The position numbers were made by a program, and so were the translations under genes. The notes beneath the pieces were generated by a model. The model had not been told where the DNA came from and did not search any database. It saw only the letters and a list, made by a program, of their open reading frames with translations. Shown in pieces: positions 23,893-33,617 of a stretch of DNA of 64,000 nucleotides (within the stretch, counting starts at the first letter, position 1; each line of letters begins with the position of its first letter). Source of the DNA: Aurantibacter crassamenti (GTDB lineage: Bacteria; Bacteroidota; Bacteroidia; Flavobacteriales; Flavobacteriaceae); the NCBI RefSeq assembly GCF_016811105.1, contig NZ_JAFBGM010000001.1, positions 372,001-436,000 of the forward strand. Reading direction: 5' to 3'.

Positions 23893-24485
23893 GCGTAGTA
23901 ACCATAAACGGCCAATATTGTAAAAATTAGGTATTGAAAGCTAGTAAATGTATATCCTTTATAGAAATATAATGGAACGGATATAATATCACCGATGATC
24001 CAATATATCCAATTTTCTACTTTTCTTTTGGCCATTAACCACATCCCCACAAAAAAGATAGCAGTTGTTATAGTATCGACATAGGCCGTCCAACTCGTCC
24101 ATTTATCAAAAATTTGATAAACAATAAACACAAAAACTATGGTACATAAAAATATGACTGCAGAAATTTTATGTTCCTTTTTAGTAGCACTAGTTATTGG
24201 TGTAAAATTTTTGGCATCTATCTTTCTCGTCCAAATATACCAACCATACAAGCTCATTATAAAGTAGTATATATTAATAAGCATATCACCAATTAACCCC
24301 CACTTTAAAAGCAAGTAAACAAAAATTGAAGTACTTAGTAATCCCGTTGGATATACCCAAATATTGTTTTGTTTAGAAAACCAAACAGAAAGAAGACCAA
24401 AGATTACTGCAATAATCTCAAGAGCAATATCTAAGGTTTCATACGTACTGTATTGACCAAACAAATAATCAAAAATGAGGCTCAT
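23853..24485 (-). CDS. PnuC-family vitamin transporter
   Basis: The 210-residue membrane protein has about seven hydrophobic segments, with family blocks VYPTGLLSTSIFVYLL, GDMLINIYYFIMSLYGWYIW and NWIYWIIGDIISVPLYFYKG. PnuC homologues are facilitators for nicotinamide riboside; PnuT homologues carry thiamine. Uptake is driven by phosphorylation inside the cell. I chose the ATG at 24485; the TTG at 24509 adds eight residues. It overlaps the upstream gene by 17 bp and the downstream kinase by 40 bp. Which vitamin it carries cannot be settled from the sequence. Confidence 0.88.
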   Translation of the reverse strand: MSLIFDYLFGQYSTYETLDIALEIIAVIFGLLSVWFSKQNNIWVYPTGLLSTSIFVYLLLKWGLIGDMLINIYYFIMSLYGWYIWTRKIDAKNFTPITSATKKEHKISAVIFLCTIVFVFIVYQIFDKWTSWTAYVDTITTAIFFVGMWLMAKRKVENWIYWIIGDIISVPLYFYKGYTFTSFQYLIFTILAVYGYYAWKKNINSSLQTS

Positions 24486-24729
24486 AATCGCTTCGGTCAG
24501 ATTTAACAATTTTCATATATAGTAAGCCTTTATCCATTAATTCAAAAGCAGTTTTTATTTCAGAATTCAAAACAGCCATGACCGTATCATAGTTACCATA
24601 AACTTGTGTACTTAAGGGGTTCTCTAAAATTGTAAGTCCTGATTCTCGTAGTTTCTTAATAAAATTAATGATGTGCTGTTCATAATCATCTTGTAATGGC
24701 GAAAAAGTAAGCTCTACTGATATGTTCAT
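24469..24729 (-). CDS. thiamine-binding-like protein (MTH1187/YkoF type)
   Basis: The 86-residue protein starts MNISVELTFSPLQDDYEQHI and later has LSTQVYGNYDTVMAVLNSEI. This is the ferredoxin-like fold of the MTH1187/YkoF family, members of which bind thiamine. It has no signal peptide. It is followed by overlapping pnuC-like and kinase genes, suggesting that it senses or buffers the vitamin carried in. Family assignment is by pattern only. Confidence 0.7.
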   Translation of the reverse strand: MNISVELTFSPLQDDYEQHIINFIKKLRESGLTILENPLSTQVYGNYDTVMAVLNSEIKTAFELMDKGLLYMKIVKSDRSDYEPHF

Positions 24730-24774
24730 TTTTATACGTTAAGTGTAACTAATTGGTGGATTATTTCTCAGAAT

Positions 24775-25413
24775 TTACTTTGTAGAATCGAGAGCGTAGA
24801 CTAAAGTAAAGCCTTCAAATTCTACAAATGAAATAGCATAATTTGTTGATTTTCCTTGATAAAGAATCTCACCTGTAGTACTATTATCATCCATAGAAAA
24901 ATCTGCTACATTTATATGTTGAATGAAACTAAGACCGGGTTGCGCATAAATTTTATACAAAGATTCCTTTGCTCCCCAAACCATAGTTAGTTTACGTATC
25001 AAGGCCTCTGAATTAGCAATTGTTTTATATTCTTCTATTGGAGTAAACTTATGTGCAATGCGCAATATTTTGTCACGTTGCATTTCAATATCAATACCTA
25101 CCTCATGAGACTCACTAATAATAATACCTGTAAAATTATTTGAATGCGTAATTGATATTTTTTTGCCATCCTTCAAATGTGGTTTTCCTTGCACATCATA
25201 TATAAGGTCATGATCAACATAACCTTCAACCGCCAATAAATGCCGAATACTTAAAAAGCCCCTCCGATGCATTTCAGACTTCATGCCTGCCATTCTATTT
25301 TGGCAATGCTGCGTTAATTCTACTGTTTTCGCCAAATCAGTTTCAGACTCTTCTACTTTCCAGATATGCAGTATTGTAGCGCTATTGATTATTATAGATT
25401 TATAAAGAGGCAT
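24775..25413 (-). CDS. 4'-phosphopantetheinyl transferase superfamily protein
   Basis: Moves the phosphopantetheine arm of CoA onto carrier proteins. The 212-residue protein has the family motifs [26 protein letters not shown] (metal-binding Asp and Glu) and [11 protein letters not shown] (WxxKE). It is of the Sfp/HetI type rather than AcpS. It lies 45 bp upstream of the thiamine-binding-like gene on the same strand and is divergent from ahcY, 84 bp away. The carrier-protein target is unknown. Confidence 0.92.
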   Translation of the reverse strand: MPLYKSIIINSATILHIWKVEESETDLAKTVELTQHCQNRMAGMKSEMHRRGFLSIRHLLAVEGYVDHDLIYDVQGKPHLKDGKKISITHSNNFTGIIISESHEVGIDIEMQRDKILRIAHKFTPIEEYKTIANSEALIRKLTMVWGAKESLYKIYAQPGLSFIQHINVADFSMDDNSTTGEILYQGKSTNYAISFVEFEGFTLVYALDSTK

Positions 25414-25497
25414 AGTATTTTGTATGTATTTCGTACCTTCGCGGCTGTAAACGGGCTAAAAAACAGCCTTCTAACGAAAGTAAAAATAAAAAAGAAT

Positions 25498-26814
25498 ATG
25501 AGCACCGAAACAGTTAGTTATGTACCCTACAAGGTAAAAGATATTTCCTTAGCCGATTGGGGAAGAAAAGAAATTGATTTAGCCGAAGCTGAAATGCCAG
25601 GATTAATGGCGCTTCGTGAGGAGTACAAAGATGAACAACCGCTTAAAGGAGCGCGTATTGCAGGATGCCTTCATATGACCATTCAAACTGCTGTTTTAAT
25701 TGAAACACTAGTAGCCTTAGGCGCTGATGTAACTTGGAGCTCTTGTAACATATTCTCAACTCAAGATCATGCTGCGGCTGCAATTGCTGCAACAGGCGTA
25801 CCTGTTTATGCATGGAAAGGCTTGACAGAAGAAGAATTTAATTGGTGTATTGAACAAACCTTATTTTTTGGTGAAGATCGAAAGCCATTAAATATGATTT
25901 TAGACGATGGTGGTGATTTAACTAATATGGTATTGGATGATTACCCAGAATTGGCTGAAGCCATTAAAGGACTTTCAGAGGAAACTACTACTGGTGTTCA
26001 CCGTTTGTATGAGCGCGTAAAGAATGGAACATTACCAATGCCCGCTATTAACGTAAATGATTCGGTTACAAAATCGAAATTCGATAATAAATATGGTTGT
26101 CGAGAAAGTGCAGTTGATGCAATTAGAAGAGCCACAGATACTATGCTTGCAGGTAAACGCGTAGTTGTATGTGGTTACGGTGATGTTGGTAAAGGTACTG
26201 CAGCATCTTTTGCCGGTGCAGGTTCAATTGTAACTGTTACAGAAATTGACCCAATTTGTGCACTACAAGCTTGCATGGAGGGTTTTGAAGTGAAAAAATT
26301 AGAAACCGTAATAGGTAATGCCGATATAGTAATCACAACTACTGGAAACAAAGACATTATTCGCGCTGAGCACTTTGAGGCATTAAAAGACAAGGCTATT
26401 GTGTGTAATATTGGTCATTTTGATAACGAAATTGATATGACGTGGTTAAATGACAACCATGGTAATACTAAAGATGTAATTAAACCACAGGTAGATAAAT
26501 ACACTATTGACGGTAAAGACATCATTATTTTAGCCGAAGGTCGTTTGGTAAATTTAGGTTGTGCCACTGGCCACCCAAGTTTTGTAATGAGTAATTCATT
26601 TACAAACCAAACACTAGCACAAATTGAACTTTGGAAAAACAGTAAGAATTATGCTAATGACGTTTTTATGCTGCCAAAGCATTTAGATGAAAAAGTTGCT
26701 GCCCTACACTTATCACGTTTAGGTGCTGAACTTACAGAACTTAAAGAAGATCAAGCTGCATACATTGGCGTTACTGTTGAAGGGCCTTACAAACCTGAAT
26801 ACTACAGATACTAA
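25498..26814 (+). CDS. ahcY: adenosylhomocysteinase
   Basis: Splits S-adenosylhomocysteine into adenosine and homocysteine, keeping methyltransferases active. The 438-residue protein begins [22 protein letters not shown] and has the NAD motif [10 protein letters not shown] at about 223-232 and the C-terminal PYKPEYYRY. The open frame reaches upstream to 25366, but homology starts at the ATG at 25498. The leader has a short GGCTGT/ACAGCC hairpin (25443-25468) of unknown meaning. It is a single gene with its own terminator. Confidence 0.98.
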   Translation: MSTETVSYVPYKVKDISLADWGRKEIDLAEAEMPGLMALREEYKDEQPLKGARIAGCLHMTIQTAVLIETLVALGADVTWSSCNIFSTQDHAAAAIAATGVPVYAWKGLTEEEFNWCIEQTLFFGEDRKPLNMILDDGGDLTNMVLDDYPELAEAIKGLSEETTTGVHRLYERVKNGTLPMPAINVNDSVTKSKFDNKYGCRESAVDAIRRATDTMLAGKRVVVCGYGDVGKGTAASFAGAGSIVTVTEIDPICALQACMEGFEVKKLETVIGNADIVITTTGNKDIIRAEHFEALKDKAIVCNIGHFDNEIDMTWLNDNHGNTKDVIKPQVDKYTIDGKDIIILAEGRLVNLGCATGHPSFVMSNSFTNQTLAQIELWKNSKNYANDVFMLPKHLDEKVAALHLSRLGAELTELKEDQAAYIGVTVEGPYKPEYYRY

Positions 26815-26852
26815 ATCACTAACTACATTTAGGTAGTTGAATACAAAGCTTT

Positions 26853-26883
26853 AAAAACCCTCAGTTTAATCTGAGGGTTTTTT
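26853..26883 (+). terminator. bidirectional terminator between ahcY and the DUF6500-like gene
   Basis: AAAAACCCTCAG-TTTAAT-CTGAGGGTTTTTT serves ahcY on the plus strand and the convergent small gene on the minus strand. Confidence 0.92.
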
Positions 26884-26887
26884 ATTG

Positions 26888-27109
26888 TTATGAAATTGCT
26901 TGTACCATTGCTTTTATTTTAACGGCTTTTTCAAAATGGTCAAGTTTATGTTCTAAAATCCACCATTGCGCTACGTGCATAAGTAATTCAGGGTTATCAT
27001 TCTTATTAGCAAAAAAGGCGTAAAAAGACAGTCCCACATTAGTTCCTTTAGCAGCGATTTTGGAATCACAAACTTGAATTATTTTAGTTCTAATTGAGCT
27101 GTTCAACAT
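26888..27109 (-). CDS. small conserved protein, DUF6500-like
   Basis: The 73-residue cytoplasmic protein has no signal or membrane segment. Its pattern KIIQVCDSKIAAKG, then LSFYAFFANKNDNPELLM, WWILEHKLDHFEKAVKI looks like a conserved small family that I recall as DUF6500. Function unknown. It is a single gene, convergent with ahcY. Confidence 0.7.
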   Translation of the reverse strand: MLNSSIRTKIIQVCDSKIAAKGTNVGLSFYAFFANKNDNPELLMHVAQWWILEHKLDHFEKAVKIKAMVQAIS

Positions 27110-27178
27110 TTATTTAGTGTATTAAATTAAATGGTTACAAAATTAATCAAAGGAGTACTTTGTAGAATAAATTATATG

Positions 27179-27235
27179 AAAAAACCCTCTCTGTTGCCAG
27201 AGAGGGTCTCAACCCAATTGGTAAAACCAAGGGTT
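27179..27235 (-). terminator. double-hairpin terminator of the rplU-rpmA operon
   Basis: On the minus strand a first hairpin (AACCCTTGGT-TTT-ACCAATTGGGTT, 27235-27211) is followed by CCCTCTCTG-GCAA-CAGAGAGGG and TTTTTTC (27206-27179). The second is a strong intrinsic terminator; the first may add to it. Confidence 0.88.
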
Positions 27236-27258
27236 ATCTTTTTAAAAAAGAGTAGTTC

Positions 27259-27519
27259 TTAAGCCTCAAATGGATCGATAGAAACAAATGATTTGCCTCC
27301 AGCTTTCTTTTGGAACTTTACAATACCATCAACTCTAGCATGTAACGTATGATCTTTACTCACATATACATTTTGACCTGGGTTATGTTTAGTACCACGC
27401 TGGCGAACGATAATGTTACCGGCAATTGCAGCTTGGCCACCAAAAATCTTAACACCTAAACGTTTTGATTCTGATTCCCTTCCGTTTTTTGAACTACCTA
27501 CACCTTTTTTGTGTGCCAT
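27259..27519 (-). CDS. rpmA: 50S ribosomal protein L27
   Basis: The 86-residue protein starts [22 protein letters not shown], with the N-terminal tail that reaches the peptidyl-transferase centre, then [26 protein letters not shown]. It begins directly with MAHKKG, so no N-terminal cleavage of the Firmicutes kind is expected. It follows rplU by 66 bp in the usual order. Confidence 0.98.
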   Translation of the reverse strand: MAHKKGVGSSKNGRESESKRLGVKIFGGQAAIAGNIIVRQRGTKHNPGQNVYVSKDHTLHARVDGIVKFQKKAGGKSFVSIDPFEA

Positions 27520-27585
27520 GATATATCTATTTAAATGCCTTCACTTTGTTGAAAATCAAAGTATCAGACTAAATTATTATTTGAA

Positions 27586-28296
27586 TTAAGCTTTACCGCC
27601 GTCTAATTCGTCTTGCCATTTCTTTAATTCATCCCACTTACCATCAGCAGCTAATTTAGCTTGTGCTGGCCAAGTATCAGTTACGTGATTACCACGAACT
27701 TCAGCAATGATTTCAGAAATTTTAGCTGGCGTAGCTTTTGCTAAATCTGCAAAAGTTGCAATACCTGCTTCTACCAAAGTAGATGCTATTTTAGGACCAA
27801 TACCTTCAATTTTTTTCAAATCGTCAGCTTTAGTCGCTACTTTTTTCGGAGCCGCCTCTTTCTTTGGTGCTGCTGGTGCTTTTGGCTTAGATGCAACTGA
27901 AACATCCACAGGAGCCGCTTTACCATCTGCTTTATTAGCTTTTGGCGCTGCTTCTTTCTTAGCAGGTGCCGCTTTTTTAGCTCCTTTAGCAACAATGCTC
28001 TCAATGACAATCTCTGTCAATGACTGGCGATGTCCGTTTTTCTTTTTGTAACCCTTACGTCTTTTCTTATGAAAAACGATTACTTTATCACCTCTTAGGT
28101 GTTGCACGACTTTAGCCTCTACAGCTGCGCCGTCTATAGCCGGGGCGCCAATAGTTACGTTCTTACCGTCATCTAAAAGAAGAACATTATCAAAAGTTAC
28201 CTTTTGACCTTCTTCAGTTTGTAAACGGTGAACATATACTTTTTGGTCTTTCGCAACTTTAAATTGCTGCCCTGCCATCTCTACAATTGCATACAT
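27586..28296 (-). CDS. rplU: 50S ribosomal protein L21 fused to a helix-hairpin-helix domain
   Basis: Residues 1 to about 103 are L21 ([20 protein letters not shown] ... [17 protein letters not shown]). The protein then runs on to 236 residues, where L21 is normally about 103. A basic Ala/Lys/Pro linker (about 105-158) leads to a helix-hairpin-helix-like domain (about 160-236) with [18 protein letters not shown] and a C-terminal [16 protein letters not shown]. Such HhH modules bind nucleic acid without sequence preference. A fused form is known from other Flavobacteriia, so it is unlikely to be an assembly error. The role of the tail on the ribosome is unknown. Confidence 0.95.
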   Translation of the reverse strand: MYAIVEMAGQQFKVAKDQKVYVHRLQTEEGQKVTFDNVLLLDDGKNVTIGAPAIDGAAVEAKVVQHLRGDKVIVFHKKRRKGYKKKNGHRQSLTEIVIESIVAKGAKKAAPAKKEAAPKANKADGKAAPVDVSVASKPKAPAAPKKEAAPKKVATKADDLKKIEGIGPKIASTLVEAGIATFADLAKATPAKISEIIAEVRGNHVTDTWPAQAKLAADGKWDELKKWQDELDGGKA

Positions 28297-28668
28297 AGCG
28301 TATATATTAGTTTGTTATTACACCTATTTTTTCAATAAGCGGATGCAAATATACTGCTAAATCGTTAATGTACAAGCGAAAGCATGAGATTTTACCTAGA
28401 AATTTATTGGTTTCATATTTTACTCAAAAAATTCATCAAAAAAACGAAGAGCTTCTCCATATAGGCTCTTGTTTAATGGAATCACTATTTTAAAAAAATA
28501 TAATCTGATATTTCTTCAATTACCACGTAATCAATGTATTCGCCAACACTATAAATTCGTGTTAAAGCAATTCACCTTTTTAACCTATTAGTTAAAAAAA
28601 ATTATATTCGTGTAACATTTCCTTCAAAATCAGTACTATTATCTGTAAGACCTAAACACGAAGACTTT
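28297..28668. other. 372-bp divergent region between rplU and the M16 peptidase genes
   Basis: It contains the strong minus-strand rplU promoter (28346-28375). Toward the plus-strand M16 gene there is only a weak -7-like TATATTCG at 28602-28609. I saw no L21 autoregulatory leader, small gene or strong hairpin. Confidence 0.55.
28346..28375 (-). promoter_or_regulatory. rplU-rpmA promoter
   Basis: On the minus strand TTG (28375-28373) is followed after exactly 19 bp by TATATTTG (28353-28346), the Bacteroidota -33/-7 arrangement. Transcription would start about 45 bp before the rplU ATG. Confidence 0.8.
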
Positions 28669-29991
28669 ATGAAATTAAAAACATACTTTACAGCGTTGTT
28701 ATTTACGACGACATCGGCATTAATTGCCCAAGAAGTAGCTTATGAAGAATATGATTTAGATAATGGACTTCATGTAATCTTACACCAAGATAATACTGCA
28801 CCCGTTGTTACAACCTCAGTAATGTACCATGTGGGTGCTAAAGATGAAGACCCCAGTAAAACAGGGTTTGCACATTTTTTTGAGCATTTACTTTTTGAGG
28901 GCACTAAAAATATTGAAAGAGGCGAATGGTTTAAATTAGTATCATCAAATGGTGGTCAAAATAATGCCAACACCACACAAGACCGCACCTATTATTATGA
29001 AGTATTTCCATCAAACAATCTAGAATTAGGTCTGTGGCTTGAGTCAGAACGCTTAATGCATCCGATTATTAATCAAATTGGTGTTGATACGCAAAAAGAA
29101 GTTGTTCAAGAAGAACGTCGCATGCGGTATGACAATTCACCATATAGTAGGTGGCAAGAACAAATAGGTATTAATCTATTCGAAAAACATCCATATAGAT
29201 GGCAAACCATTGGATCCCTTGAACATTTAGCAAGTGCAAGCTTAGAAGATTTTCAGAATTTTAGTAAAACCTATTATATACCCAATAACGCTGTATTGGT
29301 AGTAGCTGGTGATATTGACATCACCGCTACAAAGAAAATGATACAAGATTATTTTGGGCCAATTCCTAAAGGAGCAGAAATCAATAGAACTCACATAAAA
29401 GAAGACCCAATAACGCAAACAATAAAAGCGAGCTATAACGACCCCAACATTCAAATACCTGCAATCTTTGCTGGATACCGTACACCCAAAAACACAGATA
29501 GAGATGCCTATATACTAGATATGATTTCAACATATTTGAGTGACGGTAAAAGCTCAAAACTATATAGAAAGTTAGTTGATATTGAAAAAATGGCCATTCA
29601 AGTATTTGCTTTTAATAGAACTCAAGAAGATTACGGAACCTATGTTGTCGGAGCTTTACCGCTTGGCGAAAACTCATTAGAAGACCTTTTAGTTTCAATT
29701 GATGAAGAAATTGAAAAACTACAAAACTCTTTAATTTCTGAAAAAGACTACCAAAAAATTCAGAATAAATTTGAAAACCAATTTGTGAATTCAAATAGTA
29801 GTATTTCAGGTATAGCTAACTCCCTTGCTCGTAATTATATGCTTTTTGATGATACATCTTTAATAAATACTGAAATTGAAATATATAGATCTATTACACG
29901 TGAAGATATACAAGCTGCAGCCAAAAAATACTTAAACAAAAATCAACGAGTTGAATTAGAATATTTACCAGAAGATCAAACAGGTAAATAA
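28669..29991 (+). CDS. M16 family metallopeptidase, catalytic subunit
   Basis: The 440-residue zinc protease has a signal peptide (to about IAQ21) and the inverted zinc motif H69-F-F-E72-H73, followed by the second metal-ligand region VVQEERRMRYDNSPY. Two M16 half-domains (about 30-235 and 250-430) form the clamshell. It is exported to the periplasm. The partner gene starts 33 bp downstream and lacks the zinc motif, so the two should form an active/inactive heterodimer that degrades or processes peptides. Confidence 0.93.
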   Translation: MKLKTYFTALLFTTTSALIAQEVAYEEYDLDNGLHVILHQDNTAPVVTTSVMYHVGAKDEDPSKTGFAHFFEHLLFEGTKNIERGEWFKLVSSNGGQNNANTTQDRTYYYEVFPSNNLELGLWLESERLMHPIINQIGVDTQKEVVQEERRMRYDNSPYSRWQEQIGINLFEKHPYRWQTIGSLEHLASASLEDFQNFSKTYYIPNNAVLVVAGDIDITATKKMIQDYFGPIPKGAEINRTHIKEDPITQTIKASYNDPNIQIPAIFAGYRTPKNTDRDAYILDMISTYLSDGKSSKLYRKLVDIEKMAIQVFAFNRTQEDYGTYVVGALPLGENSLEDLLVSIDEEIEKLQNSLISEKDYQKIQNKFENQFVNSNSSISGIANSLARNYMLFDDTSLINTEIEIYRSITREDIQAAAKKYLNKNQRVELEYLPEDQTGK

Positions 29992-30024
29992 ACGCAACAA
30001 CAATCTCACGAAAACATATTTCAA

Positions 30025-32100
30025 ATGAAAAAATTAATATTCTTAATAATTGCATTGTGCACTACTGCAAGTTATGCACAAATTGATCGTAGTGTACAAC
30101 CAAAACCAGGACCCGCACCTGAAATCAATTTAAAAGAGCCAAAACGTTTTAATCTTAAGAATGGCCTAAAAGTAATGGTCGTAGAAAATCATAAACTACC
30201 AAGAGTTTCAATACAATTACTAATAGATAATCCGCCAATATTAGAAGGTGAGAAAGCCGGAGTTTCGAGTATGACCGCAAGTTTATTAGGCAAAGGCTCA
30301 AAAACGATTGCGAAAGATGATTTTGAGGAAGAAGTAGATTATATCGGCGCACGAATAAGTTTCGGCTCTCAACGCGCTTTTGCAAGTTCATTGAGTCAAT
30401 ATTTTCCTCGAATACTTGAATTACTAGCCGATGCAGCAATAAATCCAAATTTCACCGTAGAAGAATTCGACAAAGAAAAAGCTAAGATTATTACGGGAAT
30501 AAAAAGCCAAGAAAAAGATGCAAATGCAATTGCTAACAGAGTGCAAAATGCTCTTTCTTATGGTACAAATCACCCATATGGCGAATACGTTACAGAAGAA
30601 TCAGTCAATAATATTGAATTGGCAGATGTAAATCAGTTTTATAGAAATTATTTTGTTCCTGCTAATGCATACCTAGTAATTATTGGCGATGTGAATTTTG
30701 ACGAAGCCAAAGAGTTAGTAGAAACACACTTTACACCATGGACCAAAGCAGTGCCTCCATCGTTTTCATATTCCAAACCAACTGACCCTTATTACACTCA
30801 AATTAATTTTGTTGATGTGCCAAATGCGGTGCAGTCTGAAGTATCGGTTCAAAATTTGGTTGATTTAAAAATGGCTGATGAAGATTATTTAGCGGCTTTA
30901 TTAGCAAATCGGATATTAGGTGGTGGTTCGCAAGGACGCCTTTTTCAAAACTTAAGAGAAGACAAAGCCTATACATATCATTCATATTCAAGAATTGATA
31001 ATGACCGTTTTGCCCAAAGCACATTTAGCGCATCAGCAAGTGTTAGAAATGCAGTAACAGATAGTACTGTGGTTCAGATACTTTCAGAAGTAGATAAAAT
31101 AATTAAAGAACCTGTTACAGAACAAGAACTGAAAGACGCGAAGGCAATTTACATTGGAAGTTTTGTAATGGCGTTAGAACGACCTGAAACAATCGCCCGT
31201 TATGCAATTAACTTAGCCACTGAAAATTTGCCGGCAGATTTTTATCAAAATTATCTTGAAAATATTAATGCGGTAACAGTTGAAGATGTTCAAAAAGCAG
31301 CACAAAAATATTTCACCTCTGACAAAGCACGTATTGTAGTTAGCGGTAAAGGCAGCGATGTATTGGAAAATCTTGAAAAGGTTTCATTTAATGGGAAAAT
31401 TATCCCTATTAAATATTATGACAAATTTGCTAAACCCGCAGAAAAACCAGTTTACAATGCGGCTGTACCTGATGGTATTACAGTTCAGTCAGTTATTAAT
31501 AATTATTTCAAAGCAATTGGTGGAAAAGAAAAAATTGAAAACATAGAATCGTTATTATTGATTTATGAAGGTGAAGCCATGGGCAGCAAAATCAAAACAG
31601 AAGAAAGAAGAACAGCTAATAAATATGCACAAACAACATTCATGAATGATAACCCAATGATGGGAATTATTGCTAAAGACGATGAACTTTACATGAAACA
31701 GGGTGCAAATAAAATTCCAATGCCAGCTGAAATGGCTTCTGATTTAAAAGGCGCTATGGGTATTTTACCAGAATACGGCATATTAGCAACAGGCGCAGCT
31801 AAACTAGCTGGCATAGAAAACATAAATGGAAAAAGCGCTTACAAAATAGAAGTGTTAGGTACTAGTATTCAAGCAACGTATTACTATGATATTGAATCTG
31901 GTTTAAAAGTTAAAGAAGCCACAGTTATAAATGTAGGCGGTCAAACACAAAACCAAGAAACAACAATGAAAGATTATGTTTCATTTGAAGGAATTTTATT
32001 CCCATCAATTAGAAGCACAATGATGGGGCCGCAACAGGTAGAAAGCAAATTACTTGAAGCTGTAATAAACAAAAATGTTACCGACGCAGATTTTGAATAA
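30025..32100 (+). CDS. M16 family inactive partner with an extra C-terminal domain
   Basis: The 691-residue exported protein (signal peptide to about YAQ19) has two M16 domains (about 40-460) but no HxxEH. It keeps the substrate-binding FQNLREDKAYTYHSYS of non-catalytic partners. Residues from about 490 to 691 form an added domain (INNYFKAIGGKEKIENIESL ... FEGILFPSIRSTMMG) resembling the lipoprotein-carrier (LolA/LolB-like) beta folds often seen in Bacteroidota M16 proteins. It is the second gene of the M16 operon and has its own terminator. Confidence 0.9.
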   Translation: MKKLIFLIIALCTTASYAQIDRSVQPKPGPAPEINLKEPKRFNLKNGLKVMVVENHKLPRVSIQLLIDNPPILEGEKAGVSSMTASLLGKGSKTIAKDDFEEEVDYIGARISFGSQRAFASSLSQYFPRILELLADAAINPNFTVEEFDKEKAKIITGIKSQEKDANAIANRVQNALSYGTNHPYGEYVTEESVNNIELADVNQFYRNYFVPANAYLVIIGDVNFDEAKELVETHFTPWTKAVPPSFSYSKPTDPYYTQINFVDVPNAVQSEVSVQNLVDLKMADEDYLAALLANRILGGGSQGRLFQNLREDKAYTYHSYSRIDNDRFAQSTFSASASVRNAVTDSTVVQILSEVDKIIKEPVTEQELKDAKAIYIGSFVMALERPETIARYAINLATENLPADFYQNYLENINAVTVEDVQKAAQKYFTSDKARIVVSGKGSDVLENLEKVSFNGKIIPIKYYDKFAKPAEKPVYNAAVPDGITVQSVINNYFKAIGGKEKIENIESLLLIYEGEAMGSKIKTEERRTANKYAQTTFMNDNPMMGIIAKDDELYMKQGANKIPMPAEMASDLKGAMGILPEYGILATGAAKLAGIENINGKSAYKIEVLGTSIQATYYYDIESGLKVKEATVINVGGQTQNQETTMKDYVSFEGILFPSIRSTMMGPQQVESKLLEAVINKNVTDADFE

Positions 32101-32122
32101 AATATAGTTTATTTAATGCAAC

Positions 32123-32158
32123 AAAAAAGAGACCTTGCTTATTACAGGTCTCTTTTTT
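32123..32158 (+). terminator. terminator of the M16 operon
   Basis: AAAAAAGAGACCT ... AGGTCTCTTTTTT with a 10-nt loop. It is symmetric enough to serve the convergent GIN-domain gene too. Confidence 0.9.
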
Positions 32159-32172
32159 GTTGGTAACTATTA

Positions 32173-32910
32173 TCATCCTATTTTTAGAATTGTAGCCTCG
32201 CCTATAACAATTCCACGATTAACATTTGGACTTCCCTGATATGTAATATGAGTCTCTCCGTAACAAGTAACTTTTAGTTTTTTAGCAACGTTAACTCTAA
32301 TATCACTTTCTCCGTATGCCGTAATTTTAGTCAACTCATTATTCATCGCAATAGTATTTACTTTACTTTCTCCATAGGTTATAAAACGCTGGTTCTGCAC
32401 CATACCATTTTCAACTTCAAAATAACTCTCACCATAAATAGTAACCTTTAGTCTATCTAAAGCCACATCAGTTAAATAAACTTGAGACTCACCATAAATT
32501 CTGAGTGTAAACTCCTTTTGATCAATTTTACTTTTAGCATTTATACGTTCTTCACCTCGAACCGATAGACTATTCAATGTCTTGTACGTTATTGTAGCAC
32601 GTACTTGGGTACCATCATAGAGCGACTTACCCATATTCATATCATTATGACCCTTTTCACTTTTAGTCACCATTTTAGCGCCATCTAAATAAATACGCAA
32701 TGTTGTACCCTCAACTTCTATGTTAATTTTATCATCAACTACTCCTGCTTCATCAATTCGTACCGACTCTTCATTACCTTCTATGAGATTAACTGCAATA
32801 TGTGGGCTAATGATTATTTTATCAAAGTTTTCTACATCAAACGTTTTATCAATTTGTTGCGCCACTAGCGAATTAGCCACTAGCAACATTAGCATTACAA
32901 TATTTTTCAT
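32173..32910 (-). CDS. exported GIN-domain (DUF2807) protein
   Basis: The 245-residue protein has a signal peptide (to about VAQ18) and then a right-handed beta-helix-like repeat region with recurring YGES/YGET turns spaced about 19 residues (IYGESQVYL, IYGESYFEV, TYGESKVNT, AYGESDIRV, CYGETHITY), ending with the family pattern NVNRGIVIGEATILKIG. Head GIN-domain proteins are abundant in Bacteroidota envelopes and of unknown function; adhesive or structural roles are guesses. It is a single gene. Confidence 0.88.
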   Translation of the reverse strand: MKNIVMLMLLVANSLVAQQIDKTFDVENFDKIIISPHIAVNLIEGNEESVRIDEAGVVDDKINIEVEGTTLRIYLDGAKMVTKSEKGHNDMNMGKSLYDGTQVRATITYKTLNSLSVRGEERINAKSKIDQKEFTLRIYGESQVYLTDVALDRLKVTIYGESYFEVENGMVQNQRFITYGESKVNTIAMNNELTKITAYGESDIRVNVAKKLKVTCYGETHITYQGSPNVNRGIVIGEATILKIG

Positions 32911-33067
32911 CTTTTTTTAATTAATATTTCTACTCTAAAGACTATCAACATTGCTAGTTGTTACAGTTTTCATAAATGCCTGCAACAATCTATTATTCAT
33001 CACCGGTGATTATTCAAACTTTTACAATGAATTCAATGAATGCATTATCTTTGAAAAAACTAAAATC

Positions 33068-33490
33068 ATGAAGAAAAACATACTATATATTCTATTTGTA
33101 ATTTCTATTGTTACTTATTCTTGCAAGGAAGGAAAAAGCACTGAAACCAACCAAATGAACAAGGTTATGGCTATTCATGATGAGGTTATGCCAGAAATGG
33201 GAACAATAGCTAAATTAGTTGGTGAGTTAAAGGCATTAGAAAATGATAGCACCAATATTGACAAAGGATATGAACAAGCAAGAATAGACCTTCAAAATGC
33301 CCATAAATCGATGATGGATTGGATGAAAGGTTTTGGTGATCGCTTTGATTCTGATGAAATTTTAAATGGAAAAACGTTATCCACAGAAAAGCAAAAATGG
33401 CTTGATGAAGAAGAAAACAAGGTAAATGCTGTAAAAGAACAAATTAATTCAAGCATTGAAAATGCTGAAAAATTGCTCAAATCAGAATAA
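33068..33490 (+). CDS. small helical lipoprotein, paralogue of the next gene
   Basis: The 140-residue protein has a lipoprotein signal (VTYSC19). The rest is predicted helical, with HDEVMPEMGTIAKLVGEL, then HKSMMDWMKGFGDRFDSDEI and a charged helix EKQKWLDEEENKVNAVKEQI. I chose the ATG at 33068; the open frame upstream to 32951 carries no signal. I do not recognise a functional family; similar proteins in this group are sometimes labelled viral A-type inclusion protein, which is not informative. The neighbour at 33618 shares the M-x-W-M-x-GFG-x-RFD core. Confidence 0.82.
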   Translation: MKKNILYILFVISIVTYSCKEGKSTETNQMNKVMAIHDEVMPEMGTIAKLVGELKALENDSTNIDKGYEQARIDLQNAHKSMMDWMKGFGDRFDSDEILNGKTLSTEKQKWLDEEENKVNAVKEQINSSIENAEKLLKSE

Positions 33491-33617
33491 TACTAATATT
33501 TTTTTACCTGTAATTACTGCTCAACGAATATTTGGTGTGATTGCAGACTTTTTCTTATTAGACCATTAGAATCTTCTATTTTCACAGCAAATTAGTATTC
33601 CCAAAACTATATATGTT

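Noticed and set aside
25443-25468. Possible SAH or SAM riboswitch ahead of ahcY
   Set aside because: Only a short GGCTGT/ACAGCC hairpin is present; none of the conserved core of known SAM or SAH riboswitches was seen.
25366-25497. N-terminal extension of adenosylhomocysteinase
   Set aside because: The open frame overlaps the divergent gene start and promoter region; family homology begins at the ATG at 25498.
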